Shown: positions 42,006 to 53,877 of the stretch, piece by piece
How positions within the stretch are numbered: the stretch's first letter is position 1
Layout: each line of letters starts with the position of its first letter
Assembly: GCA_963693315.1 (NCBI GenBank)
Contig: OY856188.1
Span: 243,429,426-243,493,425, forward strand
Length of the DNA stretch: 64,000 bases
Reading direction: 5' to 3'
Source of the DNA: Diogma glabrata
Lineage: Eukaryota; Arthropoda; Insecta; Diptera; Cylindrotomidae
Made by a program: the position numbers and the translations under genes
Notes under the pieces: generated by a model
The model's database searches: none
Told to the model about the DNA's origin: nothing
The model's input: only the letters and a program-made list of their open reading frames with translations

Positions 42006-44090
42006 CACATTAAGATAAAACTCATTGTTTATTTTTATACGAACCGTGCATTGCTATTTGATTCGACCGTCGCGCTTTAAGTGGTAGGGTCTGTAAATAT
42101 TGGTTCTTTAAATTTTTCAACAAATAACACGTTAAACACATTTTATGATTAAATATTCCGTTAAAATTATTAGATTGTTTTTTGTTTGTCAAAATATTAA
42201 AAAAAAAAAACAACTTAAATTAAGTGTAGATATTCAGCCACGTGCTGACGCCCGTAACAATTTCCAAAATTCCACGTATCAATAGTATATAGTTTAAAGG
42301 ACTCACCCAATCAGCACCGTTTGACCACCTTGATCACAGCCTCCGCTTTGAAACAACACAAAGATCTTATTTTTAATCTGATTGTTATATATAAAAACAG
42401 TAAAAAAAATTGAAATTGTACACGTATGTATTTTTTTATTTTTAACTATTCTCGTTCTATTTTTATATAGCAGATATGTTCAATTTTAACATCTTCAACA
42501 CAATATTAAGTAAAATATTTTCCTTTTTTCATTTTCTTTTTTAAATAAAGCAAATATGATTTTCATAAATGTCTTTGTAAATTGCGACTCGAAATAACTT
42601 TTGTTTTAAAATATAAAGCGTGACTCCAAAAGAATTATTAAATTTATATTCAAATTATAAATCACGACTCAGCAAAAATGTCTAAAAATGTATCCATATA
42701 TACTTTTTAAATTACCCTAAACGAGAGAGTTAAAAAGTTGATTACACATACATTTTCTTATGGTGTAGCTTTCGATATCATCAATACAATTACATAAAAC
42801 CACAGGTTGATTCACCAAATGCATATTTCTTTATTTTCAACTAATTAAAAATAAATAGGGTCAGTCTTTAATAAAGCATTTATATAACATCTCATTTGTT
42901 GTTAATATTATTATACCAGTTGTTAATATTACTATTATATTATTATATTATACAAGAGATTCTTGTATAATATAATATTATGTTTCTTCACATTTTCCCA
43001 ATTCTTTTGTTTCGTTTCATATAAAAAAAAAACAGAATAAAAATAAACTCAAAATATCTATATACAGACAATGCAAATATATAATAATCTTTATTTGGGA
43101 AAATAAAGCCTTGATAATGCGAGGGTGAGCTAAAAGTTACTTGTACTGATGCTAATGAAAAAATGTTAAGTGATGCTACAGTTGTAATATGGAGCAGTGC
43201 TTCGCTCCGGAGTTAGTCTTTAATGTTAGGTTTAACTGCCAAACCCTAACTCCTTTGCCAGACACTTTTAATCAGAACTCAAAGTGTTCTAGATTTTTGT
43301 ATTTGATTGTATATCTTCCCAAACGCTACATGTTGGGCATAACAGTTTTTCAAAGTAATACTGAAAAAATAATAGGGAGCATGCGTTTCTGATTGTTATG
43401 CGCCAAGTTTTAAATGTTCTTGTTGAAATCAGTACGTTGTATCAATACTTAACCACTACGTGAATATATGCTATTGCCAGAAGGGGCACATTTGGGTTAC
43501 ATTAAAGTTGCTGAAGGTCTTCACGACCACTATATTAATGCCATGTTAAGCAGCCTACGTTTGGTGCAAAAATATGCGTGTTGGCTGAAATAAACATCTT
43601 GGTCGTATAATACATATATTGATTGGAGTTAATTACAAAGAACGACTACAATCAGCATTATTTTCTTTTATTGTTTCTCACATTCTTTCTCGGGTTCTTT
43701 CTTTTGATTTTTGCATGTTAAACATAATTACCTTTTCTTTGTTCCAGAAGTCATAATGAAATGACTGATTGCTTGGGTGAAGGCCATATTAGTTTGTTTT
43801 TGATTTTTTTGCATTGTTACATCCTGGCATAATTGTAACCGTGATTACCGTTACTAACAAAACTTTATAAATTACATGCAAATGGTTTTTTATTTAGCAA
43901 AAATTATTTTATACTAGTGCAAAAAAAATTTCACAATGGATTAAGCCTGCCTGAAAATAAAATTTTTTTCCACGACTACTAAAGAAAATATCCATGTCTA
44001 TGTCTTCCATTGTAATTTTATACATCATCTCACTTGTGTGTAGAGTGTGACTCAATCAGTTCAGAGATCAACAGCTCTATAGTTTATTAA
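42006..44090. other. Element interior, no gene recognised
   Basis: Includes the short hairpin at 42930-42985 and weak open frames (43189-43392) without known motifs. Positions 43960-44165 recur, inverted, at 47700-47870. Confidence 0.4.
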
Positions 44091-44094
44091 ATAT

Positions 44095-44457
44095 TCCCCT
44101 AACAAATTAAAAACTTCATTTGTTGGTATAGTAATATCAAAAGGTTAAAACGAAAACAGTACATATATATAAAATATAATATAAAAAATTTAAAATTTTC
44201 CGTTAAGTCAATTGTTTTTGTTTTTCTATGCTATCTATGATGCATGTATTTCAATATGATAAAAACTTTGGCAGACATTCTGGAAACTAATTGAAATATT
44301 TTGCAGTCGTGGATAAAACAGCATCTTGTATTCGCATAGGATGATATCAATTCTTCACTCGAATGATACCCTCCACTCGCTACGGTCGTTTCGGGAAACT
44401 TCATCCTCGTGAAGAATTACCATCATTCTAAACTCATACAAGAATCTACTATTATTT
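44095..44457 (+). repeat. 360-bp repeat with CpG-cored hairpin, copy 1
   Basis: Direct partner of 48062-48415. It contains TTTGTTGGTATAGTAATAT, GCATCTTGTATTCGC and a hairpin (44315-44445): CTTGTATTCGCATAGGATGA and ...TCATTCTAAACTCATACAAG around a core CCACTCGCTACGGTCGTTTC. Non-coding. Confidence 0.75.
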
Positions 44458-44489
44458 GTTATCGTAGAAAAAAAAATTTAATATGTGAA

Positions 44490-45265
44490 ATAGTATTCAC
44501 ATTTGAAGAGTCAAAAAAAGAGCTCGAATAAAATAAAATTGTAACTGGTAATAAATATAAAAAAATCTGTGGATCACAAATTTTTTCTGTGGACCAAGGG
44601 TTGAGAAACATTGTTCTAGAGCTTTTTTGACATCAGCTTGTAAAGATATAACTGCTGTATATTTTAAATTATTTTTGTTAAATGTTGTTAAACACATTTT
44701 CACAATTATCAGTATCTTTACAAACAAAGCCTGTAATTGTTTGTAACAGTGTCTTAAACATAGGGTGAATTAAATGCAACAATGCCTAGTGTTTCTGGAA
44801 GAAAGCATTCTTTTCTCGAATAAAGTAGCACAATATTGGATGAATATATTTTTTGCTAGCATAGTTTTGCTTTTCTTTCAACGCATTATAGATTACGTTG
44901 AATTTGTTTATTTCTCTTTCTTTTCTTTTAGATTTTGGATAAATTCTTTTAAAGCTGAGTATTGTGATAACATTCTTTTCAACGGTGGTCCTAGAGTCAG
45001 CCATCTGAGTGAACAGTGTTTTATAAATCTTAGTACTTTTATTTGTTTTCGCTTTAAGAGGGATCAGTATTTGGACCATTTTGCTGAATTTTTATGAAAA
45101 GAGCAATATATGTTTGTGGCAAGATCAGCAACTTCAGTACCAAACGCTTTCAATCCGTATAAAAACTCGTTATGCAAATGGTGTATATAGCAGGTTCCAG
45201 TTGTAACGGAAATTCCACATTCATTGGGTTTTCCCGGTATCACTCTAGCACCACCCTCCACACAT
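44490..45265 (-). pseudogene. Second hAT transposase remnant
   Basis: Minus strand reads: a segment with CYIHHLHNEFLYGLKAFG and ATNIYCSFHKNSAKWSKY (45200-45065), then FIKHCSLRW-like readings with TMADSRTTVEK (the CTTRWLTL region, degraded), then YNALKEK and, near 44620, KKALEQCFSTLGPQKKFVIH. The order (CHxxHL, LA.D...F..S..R...., RWLTL) resembles SCAND3/ZBED-like hAT transposases. The word GGGTTGAGAAACATTGTTCT at 44598-44617 is like the CAGTGGTTCTCAACC-type ends of such elements. Frameshifted and incomplete. Confidence 0.6.
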
Positions 45266-45269
45266 CCCC

Positions 45270-46455
45270 TGATTTTCCCGCTAGCAGTTTTCTAATCACT
45301 TCGTGTTCTCCACAAATGTTCGGTTTTCATTAAACTTTTTCTCAAAAATAAACAAATAACATTTTGTTGATCAACTGTAAGCTATACGATCATGATAGAT
45401 GATAGTATAGCTATAGTTGATCCAAAATCAACATTTAAATAAGTAAAACAAAACATTAAACTAAGGAACAAGTAAACTGGTTGTGTTTTGTGATTGTTGA
45501 CAAATAATATAGTCAACTGACTATATAGTTAATACGAAGTGATTGGAGAGTTGTTGGCGGGAGAATGGGATATAGAAGAGAAATAAAAATTAATTCCCGA
45601 GAGTGAGTCAATTATTTTAGTCGAAAAAATATTGATTTGGATGTTCATTAAGTCCCGCGTCGTGTTAGCAGAATCTTCTATCGCTTTTCACATTTATTAG
45701 TTTCTTTTGTAATTTTTAAAATTGTTTGTTCTTTTCAATTAAAGTAATTAAATAGTGAGTGAACATTAGTGAATTGAGTTTTATTTGTAGAGTGATAAGC
45801 TCGGTTAGCTTGATAAGCTCGGTAAGCAAGCTCGATAAGCTCGGTGCGTGCTACGATTCGAAGGTGTTGACGGGGAAACACAGTGCAACAGTGAATGGGA
45901 TCAGGGGGGACGCCCACTGGGCCTGCTAGTCCGCTCCGGGTGAGTTGGTTATTTTTTGTATAATATTAATCTATTACGGTTTAGTCAATGATGTTGTGAA
46001 GGTTTTTTTTGTGATAAGTGGAGCTCCCTGAGATGAGTCCCCGATGTTCGATTGGCCCATTTTATGGGGTCATGCGTATTTAGTGAAACGGTTAGTTTTT
46101 TTTCTACACCAGTCCGGTTATTTTTACTCGTGCCAAAAGAACCGTAAGATCGTTGGGTAAAGGTCGAGCGACCGACTCTATACATCGTGCAACTTTAGTA
46201 CTAAATTAATATAAGGTGCACAGGAAAAAAATGAGTTTAGAAATCCTATAATATTTTAGGAGAAACATATAATTAAAATTGGCAATTTTCTGTCTCCCAG
46301 TTTAATTTGCTGAATTTACTAAACATATTAGGATGAATTTAAAAATGTCTAACTTGCAAATTCATTAGTTAACCGTTATGTCAAAATCAGAACTGTTCTA
46401 CGCAAGTCAACAGTAACATACCCGGGTATACATATAAATATACATATATATATAC
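45270..46455. other. GC-richer stretch of unknown origin
   Basis: Positions 45795-45950 have four AAGCTCGATAAGCTCGGT-type words and a GC-rich CCCACTGGGCCTGCTAGTCC. The region 45640-46200 has the look of retroelement leader or LTR sequence, but no coding homology, primer-binding site or paired LTR was identified. Confidence 0.3.
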
Positions 46456-46459
46456 ACTA

Positions 46460-47203
46460 GACTGGTCGTTAAAAACTAAATTTTCCGAGACACCCCCTAG
46501 AAAAATTCTTTGTTTTCAAAAAACCACAACGGCATTATTTTTTTTTTAAATCAAACGAACACGTGCCGCAAAATCGTCGAAGTTCATTTTTTGAAAAATT
46601 CGTAGATTTTTTCGAATATCTCATAAAATATGCAGATGCCAAAAAAATAACATAACCATTTTTGTAGGAAATTTAGTTCTCTACAAAAAAACATCCACGT
46701 CATTTTTCCCGAAAACGTATAGTTCTCATGATATTTTGAAAATGAACTTGTAAGTTTTGGTAATATTTAAAAAACATAAAAAATAAAGATGACGAAAAAG
46801 TTCTAATCTTCTTCTTATGCTATGGAATGAAATGTATAAAAAAATAATCATGACAAAAAAAAATCAAAATTAGTACTTTTTCGTCGAAATTTTCATCATT
46901 TGGTTTTACGAGTTTCGACGAATTTCAAGTTTTATTTCAAAATATCATCAGAAATATAGGTTTTAGGAGAAAAATGACTTCGAATTTTTTTGTAGAGAAC
47001 TACATTTCCTACAAAAATGAATATGTGATTTTTTTGTGACATCTGCATATTTTATGAGATATTAACGATTTTATCAAAAAATCAACTTCGATGGGCACGT
47101 GTTCTTTTGATTTAAAAAAAAAAAATAATTCCGTTGTGGGTTGTTGACCACAAAGAATTTTTCTAGGGGGCGTCTCGGAAAATTTAGTTTTTAACGACCA
47201 GTC
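46460..47203. mobile_element. 744-bp palindromic MITE at a TA site
   Basis: The ends GACTGGTCGTTAAAAACTAA and TTAGTTTTTAACGACCAGTC are perfectly complementary, flanked on each side by TA (46458-46459, 47204-47205). This is as in Tc1/mariner-type MITEs, inserted at the edge of a TA-rich array. The arms of about 360 bp are imperfect and share TTTTTGTAGAGAACTA(C/A)ATTTCC and ATATTTTATGAGATATT in complement. No transposase. Confidence 0.8.
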
Positions 47204-47207
47204 TAAT

Positions 47208-47597
<390 letters not shown>

Positions 47598-47689
47598 TAT
47601 TTTCCAATTTGCCTGCTAAAGTTTTTGTCATCTTATAGAAATATGTAAATCATAAATAACATTGAAAATCAAAACAATTGAAATAACGG

Positions 47690-48415
47690 CAAAATTTAAA
47701 TTTATTATTTTATATTTTATATATGTATTGTTCTCGTTTTAACCTTTTGATAATACTATACCAACAAATTAACTATAGAACCGTAGTAGAATATAACGAT
47801 TGCGTCACATTCTTCAAACAAGTGAAAGAATGAATAAAATTACAATGAAAGACATATACTTGGAGGGCTATATATTCATCAGTATTTTATAATTTATATG
47901 TTCATGAGTATTTTATGTTCATATATATGTTCATCAGTATATAATAATTTATAATAATTTTTATCCACGACTACTAAAGAATATATACTTTCCATGCGTA
48001 TATCTTTCATTGTAATTGTATTCATTCCCATTTATATAAAAAATTCTCTTTTATTCCACTTTATTTATAAAAAAATCCTCTAACAAATTAAAAACTTGAT
48101 TTGTTGGTATAGTAATATAAACAAGTTTAAACAAGAACAATACATATATAAATCTAAAATAAACAATAAAGGTTTTGTTTTTCTTGTTATCTATGATAAA
48201 TTAATTTCAATATGGCGATATAAAGTTTTAAATGAAAACTTTATATTATTTCAAATATTTTTAAAGTCGTAGATAAAATAGCATCTTGTATTCGCTTAGA
48301 ATGAAGGCAATTCTTCACTCGGATGATTCCCTCCACTCGTTACGCTTGTTCCGGGAAACTTCATCCTCGTTAAGAATTGCCTTCATTCTAAGCTCATACA
48401 AGAATCTACTATTAT
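47690..48415. repeat. Repeat with CpG-cored hairpin, copy 2, plus inverted piece
   Basis: 48062-48415 is the direct copy of 44095-44457 (hairpin core CCACTCGTTACGCTTGTTCC). 47960-48060 matches 43965-44095 in the same direction, and 47700-47870 matches 43960-44165 inverted, so the copy is a partly palindromic rearrangement of the first. Confidence 0.7.
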
Positions 48416-50350
48416 ACCATAAGTATTTTTTTCATATATTTTCATATAATTATTATAATTACAAAAATTAACTCAAAATAAACTATTCTTTTGAATTATA
48501 TCATCATATTTGCATGCGTTTTATTATACATACCCAGGTATGTATGCTGTTGACGTAAGGGTGCAACTTTGTAAATGAGCTTTATCTTCTAAACGATTGA
48601 TCCAATCCAAAGCAAACTTGAGACTATTGCGTAAAACACTTTTGGCTAGGATATCATGAAATTTCAAGTCGATTCGATTATCCAGTTCCGAGCTACAGCG
48701 TTTTAAAAACGCAAAACATACCCAGGTATATTACCGTTGACATAAAGGTTAAATTATCAACTGAAATGGCTGTATCAGCCGATCCTCAATAAAATATTCA
48801 ACAAATTCTTTAGTTGAAACTCAAAACTTCTACTTTAGATCCATTTACAAGTTTTGATAAGCCAACCACTTTCTTTAGCTGATTCAAGAACAGAAATATC
48901 GCGAGTTCACCCATCGTTTTAGTTAAACTATCAATTTTGATTGTTTGTTTCAGCTATCTAAAATAAAATTAAAAAACCTAAGAATATTTTTTTTTTAAGA
49001 ATTCCTTTATTATTAATATGGAATAAATATGTTTTCATTACAATTTAAACTCATGCCTTGAAATATAAAAATATAAATATACTCTTTAAATTCATTTGCC
49101 GTATTACTGCTACCAGTGTTAGAAACATCTTCGGTTTTCACATATTGGTCGAATTGGTAAGAAAATATTGACCATTTTAAAGAAAAAGGCTAGTTTTATT
49201 AGGTAAAGTATTCAACCTGAAATTAGGTTATTAGTTTATTATAAAAAAAAACTGCTATTTTATAAATATATTACCAGCGCAATTTTTTTTTTGGCGAAAT
49301 ATGGGCCATTCCTTAAAAAGGTATGGTTGTCATAATGATAGACTGCATGGTTACTTCCACTTCTCTAAAACTAAGCTTTCCGGATCTCCAGGATTTTTTT
49401 TAGCCAATATTGGATACTAACTAGCTCGGTCGCATCCAGTTAAACTTCTGTAGATTGAATTTAAATATTTAGCGACACTCTATGTAATCCATATCTCGTT
49501 ACTAATGCTCCTACCTACCTATGCTAATAAATAATTGTTTTTCCCAGGTTTATTATAACTGTAATTAAATTTCCTGTAGCAAACAATAAATGCTTGCAAC
49601 AGTGAAATTGAGAATCAAATGATTTTCATATTTAATGAATAGAGAGCATGTTATTTGATTTTAGTCCAAAATATCAAATGTTATGTATGACTTTAATATT
49701 ATTTATAAAACGCATCAATTTACGATTTGCTACTTTTGTACAGTTTTGGGGTCATATTTGTATTTATATAATAAAAACAATAAAACAAAAAAATATAAGA
49801 CGAAGCAAAACTAAATTCCAATTTTTCAATATGTTTCACCAATTAATTGTATGTGGTTTTTTAGTAATTCTTTCGATAATAAGTGTAATCTTCACTTTAG
49901 CTAATTCTAACAAATTCTAATGCCATCCGTTTTTGCTTAGATTTCACTTATTTCACTTTCTACATTTTGACTACTGGTGGTTGCTGCTCGCATCCCTCCT
50001 CCCTTCTCCCTTAGAGTTCATTTTTTTTTCTATCATCAAGGACTGCAGATTTTTTTGTGAACGGTAGTGTACTGGTCCATAAAGTTTAGAACCCCCCCTT
50101 TCCGACTGAGAAGCTTAGCCTTCCAGGCAGTCCGGACCATCGATACATGTACACGAAAACTTTTAGTTTTCGTGCCTACGACTCAGAAAACATCTAAACC
50201 GTTACACAGTTTTCGCAAGTCCATATCCGCTCTCTGCTTTTATTTGTTCATCCATAAGTCTATACACTGTTTTATTTAAGTTTGATCCATCGCAAGGTAG
50301 GCGATGTTGCGTTAGTTATATTTTTATTCTCATGCATGAAATTGTTGAAG
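48416..50350. other. Element interior, right part, no gene recognised
   Basis: Two related words ACCCAGGTAT(G/A)T at 48533 and 48721 suggest an old duplication. Open frames at 49648-49920 and 50067-50279 have no recognised motifs. If the hAT element once had a transposase N-terminus it should lie here on the minus strand; I could not see a BED finger. Confidence 0.35.
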
Positions 50351-50353
50351 AAG

Positions 50354-50435
50354 TGACAAATAGTGAAACTTTTGGATTACAGTGACAAATAGTGACAAAA
50401 ATTAAAATAGTGACAATAGTGACAAATAGTGACGG
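50354..50435. repeat. Subterminal GTGACAAATAGTGAC repeats of the hAT-like element
   Basis: Seven GTGAC/AGTGA words in about 80 bp next to the right terminal repeat; fewer, similar words lie at 38823-38885 on the left. Subterminal repeats are the usual binding sites of hAT transposases. Confidence 0.7.
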
Positions 50436-50448
50436 GTTGGAAACCCTG

Positions 50449-50625
50449 CTTAATGCTTCAAGCTTGATGATTGATGCTTCACGCTTGATACTTCAAGCTT
50501 GATGCTTGATGCTTCAAGCTTGTTGCTTGATGCTTTCAAGCTTGATGCTTCAAGCTTGATGTTTGATCTTTCAAGCTTGATACTTCAAGCTTGATGCTTG
50601 ATGCTTAAAGCTTGATGCTTGATAT
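50449..50625. repeat. AAGCTTGATGC satellite, locus 3
   Basis: GATGCTTCAAGCTTGATGC array abutting the right end of the hAT-like element, in the same reading direction as the inner part of locus 2. Confidence 0.88.
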
Positions 50626-51091
50626 GTAAAAAAACTGGTAAACTACATGTTTTATTTTAATATTTATTATTAAAAGCACAAAGGGTACCCTATTGAGACT
50701 TTGAGAGCGTTCAAATTTAAAGCCATCACTGCATCTATCCTGCATCACCTAAAGAGGTAAAACAGGAAAAAAAATTGACTAAACAAAAGTTATTTTAAGC
50801 AGGCAAACAACTTGTCCCTTTTTAAAAGGTAAGCAGTACCTTCAAACGTTTATTTCTAGTTTTCTTTATCAATGAAAAAAGCTTATAAACGGGAATGGTC
50901 GCAATCGACCGTGACTTGGATAGCAAGAATTTTATTATTCTACCTCAAAGACACATATTTACTACGAGAATAATCCGAGTTGTTCAAATATCTAAACTTC
51001 AAGTCAGGTCAACACTGACAACATACCTCACCTATCAATTTCTATTGTTTATTTTTCCATGTTCCAGGAAATGTCAAACTTATTATATATA

Positions 51092-53877
51092 AGAGCAATT
51101 TCACACAAGTTAAGCAAATTTTTGGTAAATTTTGTCTTGACCCCTTTTAATTTTGATTATTTTTTGTTTATGGATAGTCTTTCATAAATAAAAAATACAA
51201 GTTCTCTTAGAATTTTTTTTTCGACCAGGGGTCTTCACAGGGTGCCCCTCAATTTTTTGTTATTTTGTGATGTGAGTGCATTTTGACGAGCGATTGTAGA
51301 AAAACTACTCAATCGATTTTGAAATGATATGTCGTTGAATAGGTATTAGAACAAAGTTTTTAAAAATGTACACTGTTAATTTTTTGAAATAATTTTTAAC
51401 GGTGTAACATAAGAAAAAAACGGTGTAATTGAAAAAAAGATGGCATAGCCTTTTTTCTTTTTTTTTAAACTAAATTGAAGCTTATTTTATATCTAAACAC
51501 TTGTGAAAGTTTAGGAGATGCGTTATTTTTTGTTTTAAAGATAAAATTCGTTGTGCATATGACTGTCGGGAATCAGTTTTTTTTGTTCTGAAGGAAAATT
51601 ATAAAAATGGCGATTTTTAGATTCAGATTTTTTTTTTATGTTAAATATCAAATATTTTATTATTAAATGAACTTTTTAAAAAGCAATTTCTGTCAAGTTC
51701 AGCAAAATTTTGCGACATTTTGACTCGACCCTTTTTAATTTGGTTTATTTTTAGTTTATAGATAGCCTTTGATAAATGAAAAATACGACTTCAAGTAGAA
51801 TTTTTTATAAATATAATAATATAAATTATTATATTTTTAAATATAATAATAGAATTATAATAACAAAATAAATGATATGTCGTAGAATAGGTGTTAAAAA
51901 GAAACTTTTGAAATTGTGCATTGTTAGTTTTTTAATCCTATTCAACGGTGTTACATAAGAAAACAAGTTTAAAAGATGAAGCTAGCATCTAATCCCACTT
52001 TTTTATTTTTTTTTTTTTAATAAAATTGAATTTCGTTTTTATTTACCTGTGAATTTACCTGTTAATCCGTTAATCCTTTAAAAGGAGGCTGTTTTTTAGA
52101 TATGCAGGATTGAAAAATTTGAAAATCCTACTTTTAATTTTAAGTGAATATAGGCGTAAACTAATATGGATTAAAAATAAATAAAAACCATCTTAAGGAT
52201 TTTAAATTATATATGGCTGTAATTAAGACAAAGATTTCAAAAGGTTGAATAGATGCTGTAGAGTAGTAAACATAGAGTAATTATATTTGGTCATAAAAAA
52301 TAGGCGTATATAATCTTTATTGATGCCTGCATTACTATTTTTAATCCCATTTTTGTTATATAAATGAAGTTTTAAATTGGTCACTATCAGTGAATTTCTA
52401 TTACTTTAACAAAAACTTTCAAAATTTAATTTTTCTAAAATGAGTGAATATAAATGCGTTAAACCATTTTCAAATTCTAAGTGTTCTTCAAATAAAAGGA
52501 TAAATAAATCACAGAGAATGTTCGACAACATTTAGATGTTCTTGGGATTAGTGCAATGGAGAATAAGCGAATATGTTCATCTTGTTATTTAAATTTAATC
52601 AATCAGTATCAGTATGGCGAGCGAAGATAATATTATTGATACACCAAAAAAACTTTTCGAATGGGCTTTAAAATAGGAATCTACCATGAACTTTGGATAC
52701 GCCGATAAAAATGAATATCAATTAACAAAAGAAAATTACAAAATCGATATAAAAAGGTGATTAATATAAGTGGAACTCAAAAATTTCATTCTTTTGTACC
52801 AATAAATACTAAGACAATAAATGCAAAAATGTTTTCCAACTCAAAAGAAACTTTTGAATGTAAAATAAGTAAATAATTTTTAATAACTATATTTATTTTC
52901 ACATATATAATTTGTATGATATTTTAAAAAGTTTATTCATTAATAAAATATTTGTAATTTAATGTTGAAAAACAATCTTTTACTTTATGATTCCATAATA
53001 ACATAATACGAACATAATGCTTCTCCAGTCAAAAGTTCCTAAATAGATTTAGTTGTTTATACGGCTTTTTTGTTTGCAGTCGAGACAGTCAAATAATTTT
53101 TTATAAGAGTGACAAGTGATTACTAAAAGTGAAAACATTTCATTTTTTATGCCATCTAATACAAAGAAAATAATTGCAGAAGTGCTTTCCTATTCAAAAG
53201 AAACTTCTGTTTGTAAAATAAGTAAATCATTTTTAACAATTGTATTTATTTTATTTATTGTACTACATATATAATTTTTATAATATTTTAAAAATTTCAT
53301 CTAACAATAAAATATTTGATATTTAACATAAAAAAAAAATCTCTTAGTTTATAACGCCATTTTTATAATTTTCCTTCAGAACAAAAAAAAAACTGATTCC
53401 CGACAGTCATATGCACAACGAATTTTATCTCTAAAACAAAAATATCGAATCTCCTAAACTTTCACAAGTGTTTAGATATAAAATAAGCTTCAATTTAGTT
53501 AAAAAAAAAAAAAAAAAAAAAAAAAGGCTATGCCATCTTTTTTTCAATTACACCGTTTTTTTCTTATGTTACACCGTTAAAAATTATTTCAAAAAATTGA
53601 CAGTGTACATTTTTAAAAACTTTGTTTTAATACCTATTCAACGACATGTCATTTATGAAAATCGATTGAGTAGTTTTTCTACAATCGCTCGTCAAAATGT
53701 ACTCACATCACAAAACAACAAAAAATTGAGGGGCACCCTGTGAAGACCCCTGGTCGAAAAAAAAAATTCTAAGAGAACTTGTATTTTTTATTTATCAAAG
53801 ACTATCTATAAACAAAAAATAATCAAAATTAAAAGGGGTCAAGTCAAAACGTTGTTTAATCTTCGTGAAATTGCTCA
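51092..53877. repeat. Large inverted repeat with 520-bp arms
   Basis: Arms 51092-51615 and 53351-53877 are near-identical inverted copies (GACCAGGGGTCTTCACAGGG, GTGTAACATAAGAAAAAAAC, CATATGACTGTCGGGAATCA and complements). The spacer of about 1.7 kb contains a decayed third copy in the left-arm direction (51680-51990) and a 150-bp direct duplication (52845-52995 and 53197-53345: AGAAACTTxTG, TAAAATAAGTAAAT). An A23 or longer run at 53502-53525 marks a length-variable A/T tract in the right arm. Non-coding. Confidence 0.8.

Noticed and set aside
44774..45097. Plus-strand open frame of 107 codons
   Set aside because: Antisense shadow of the hAT transposase remnant read on the minus strand.
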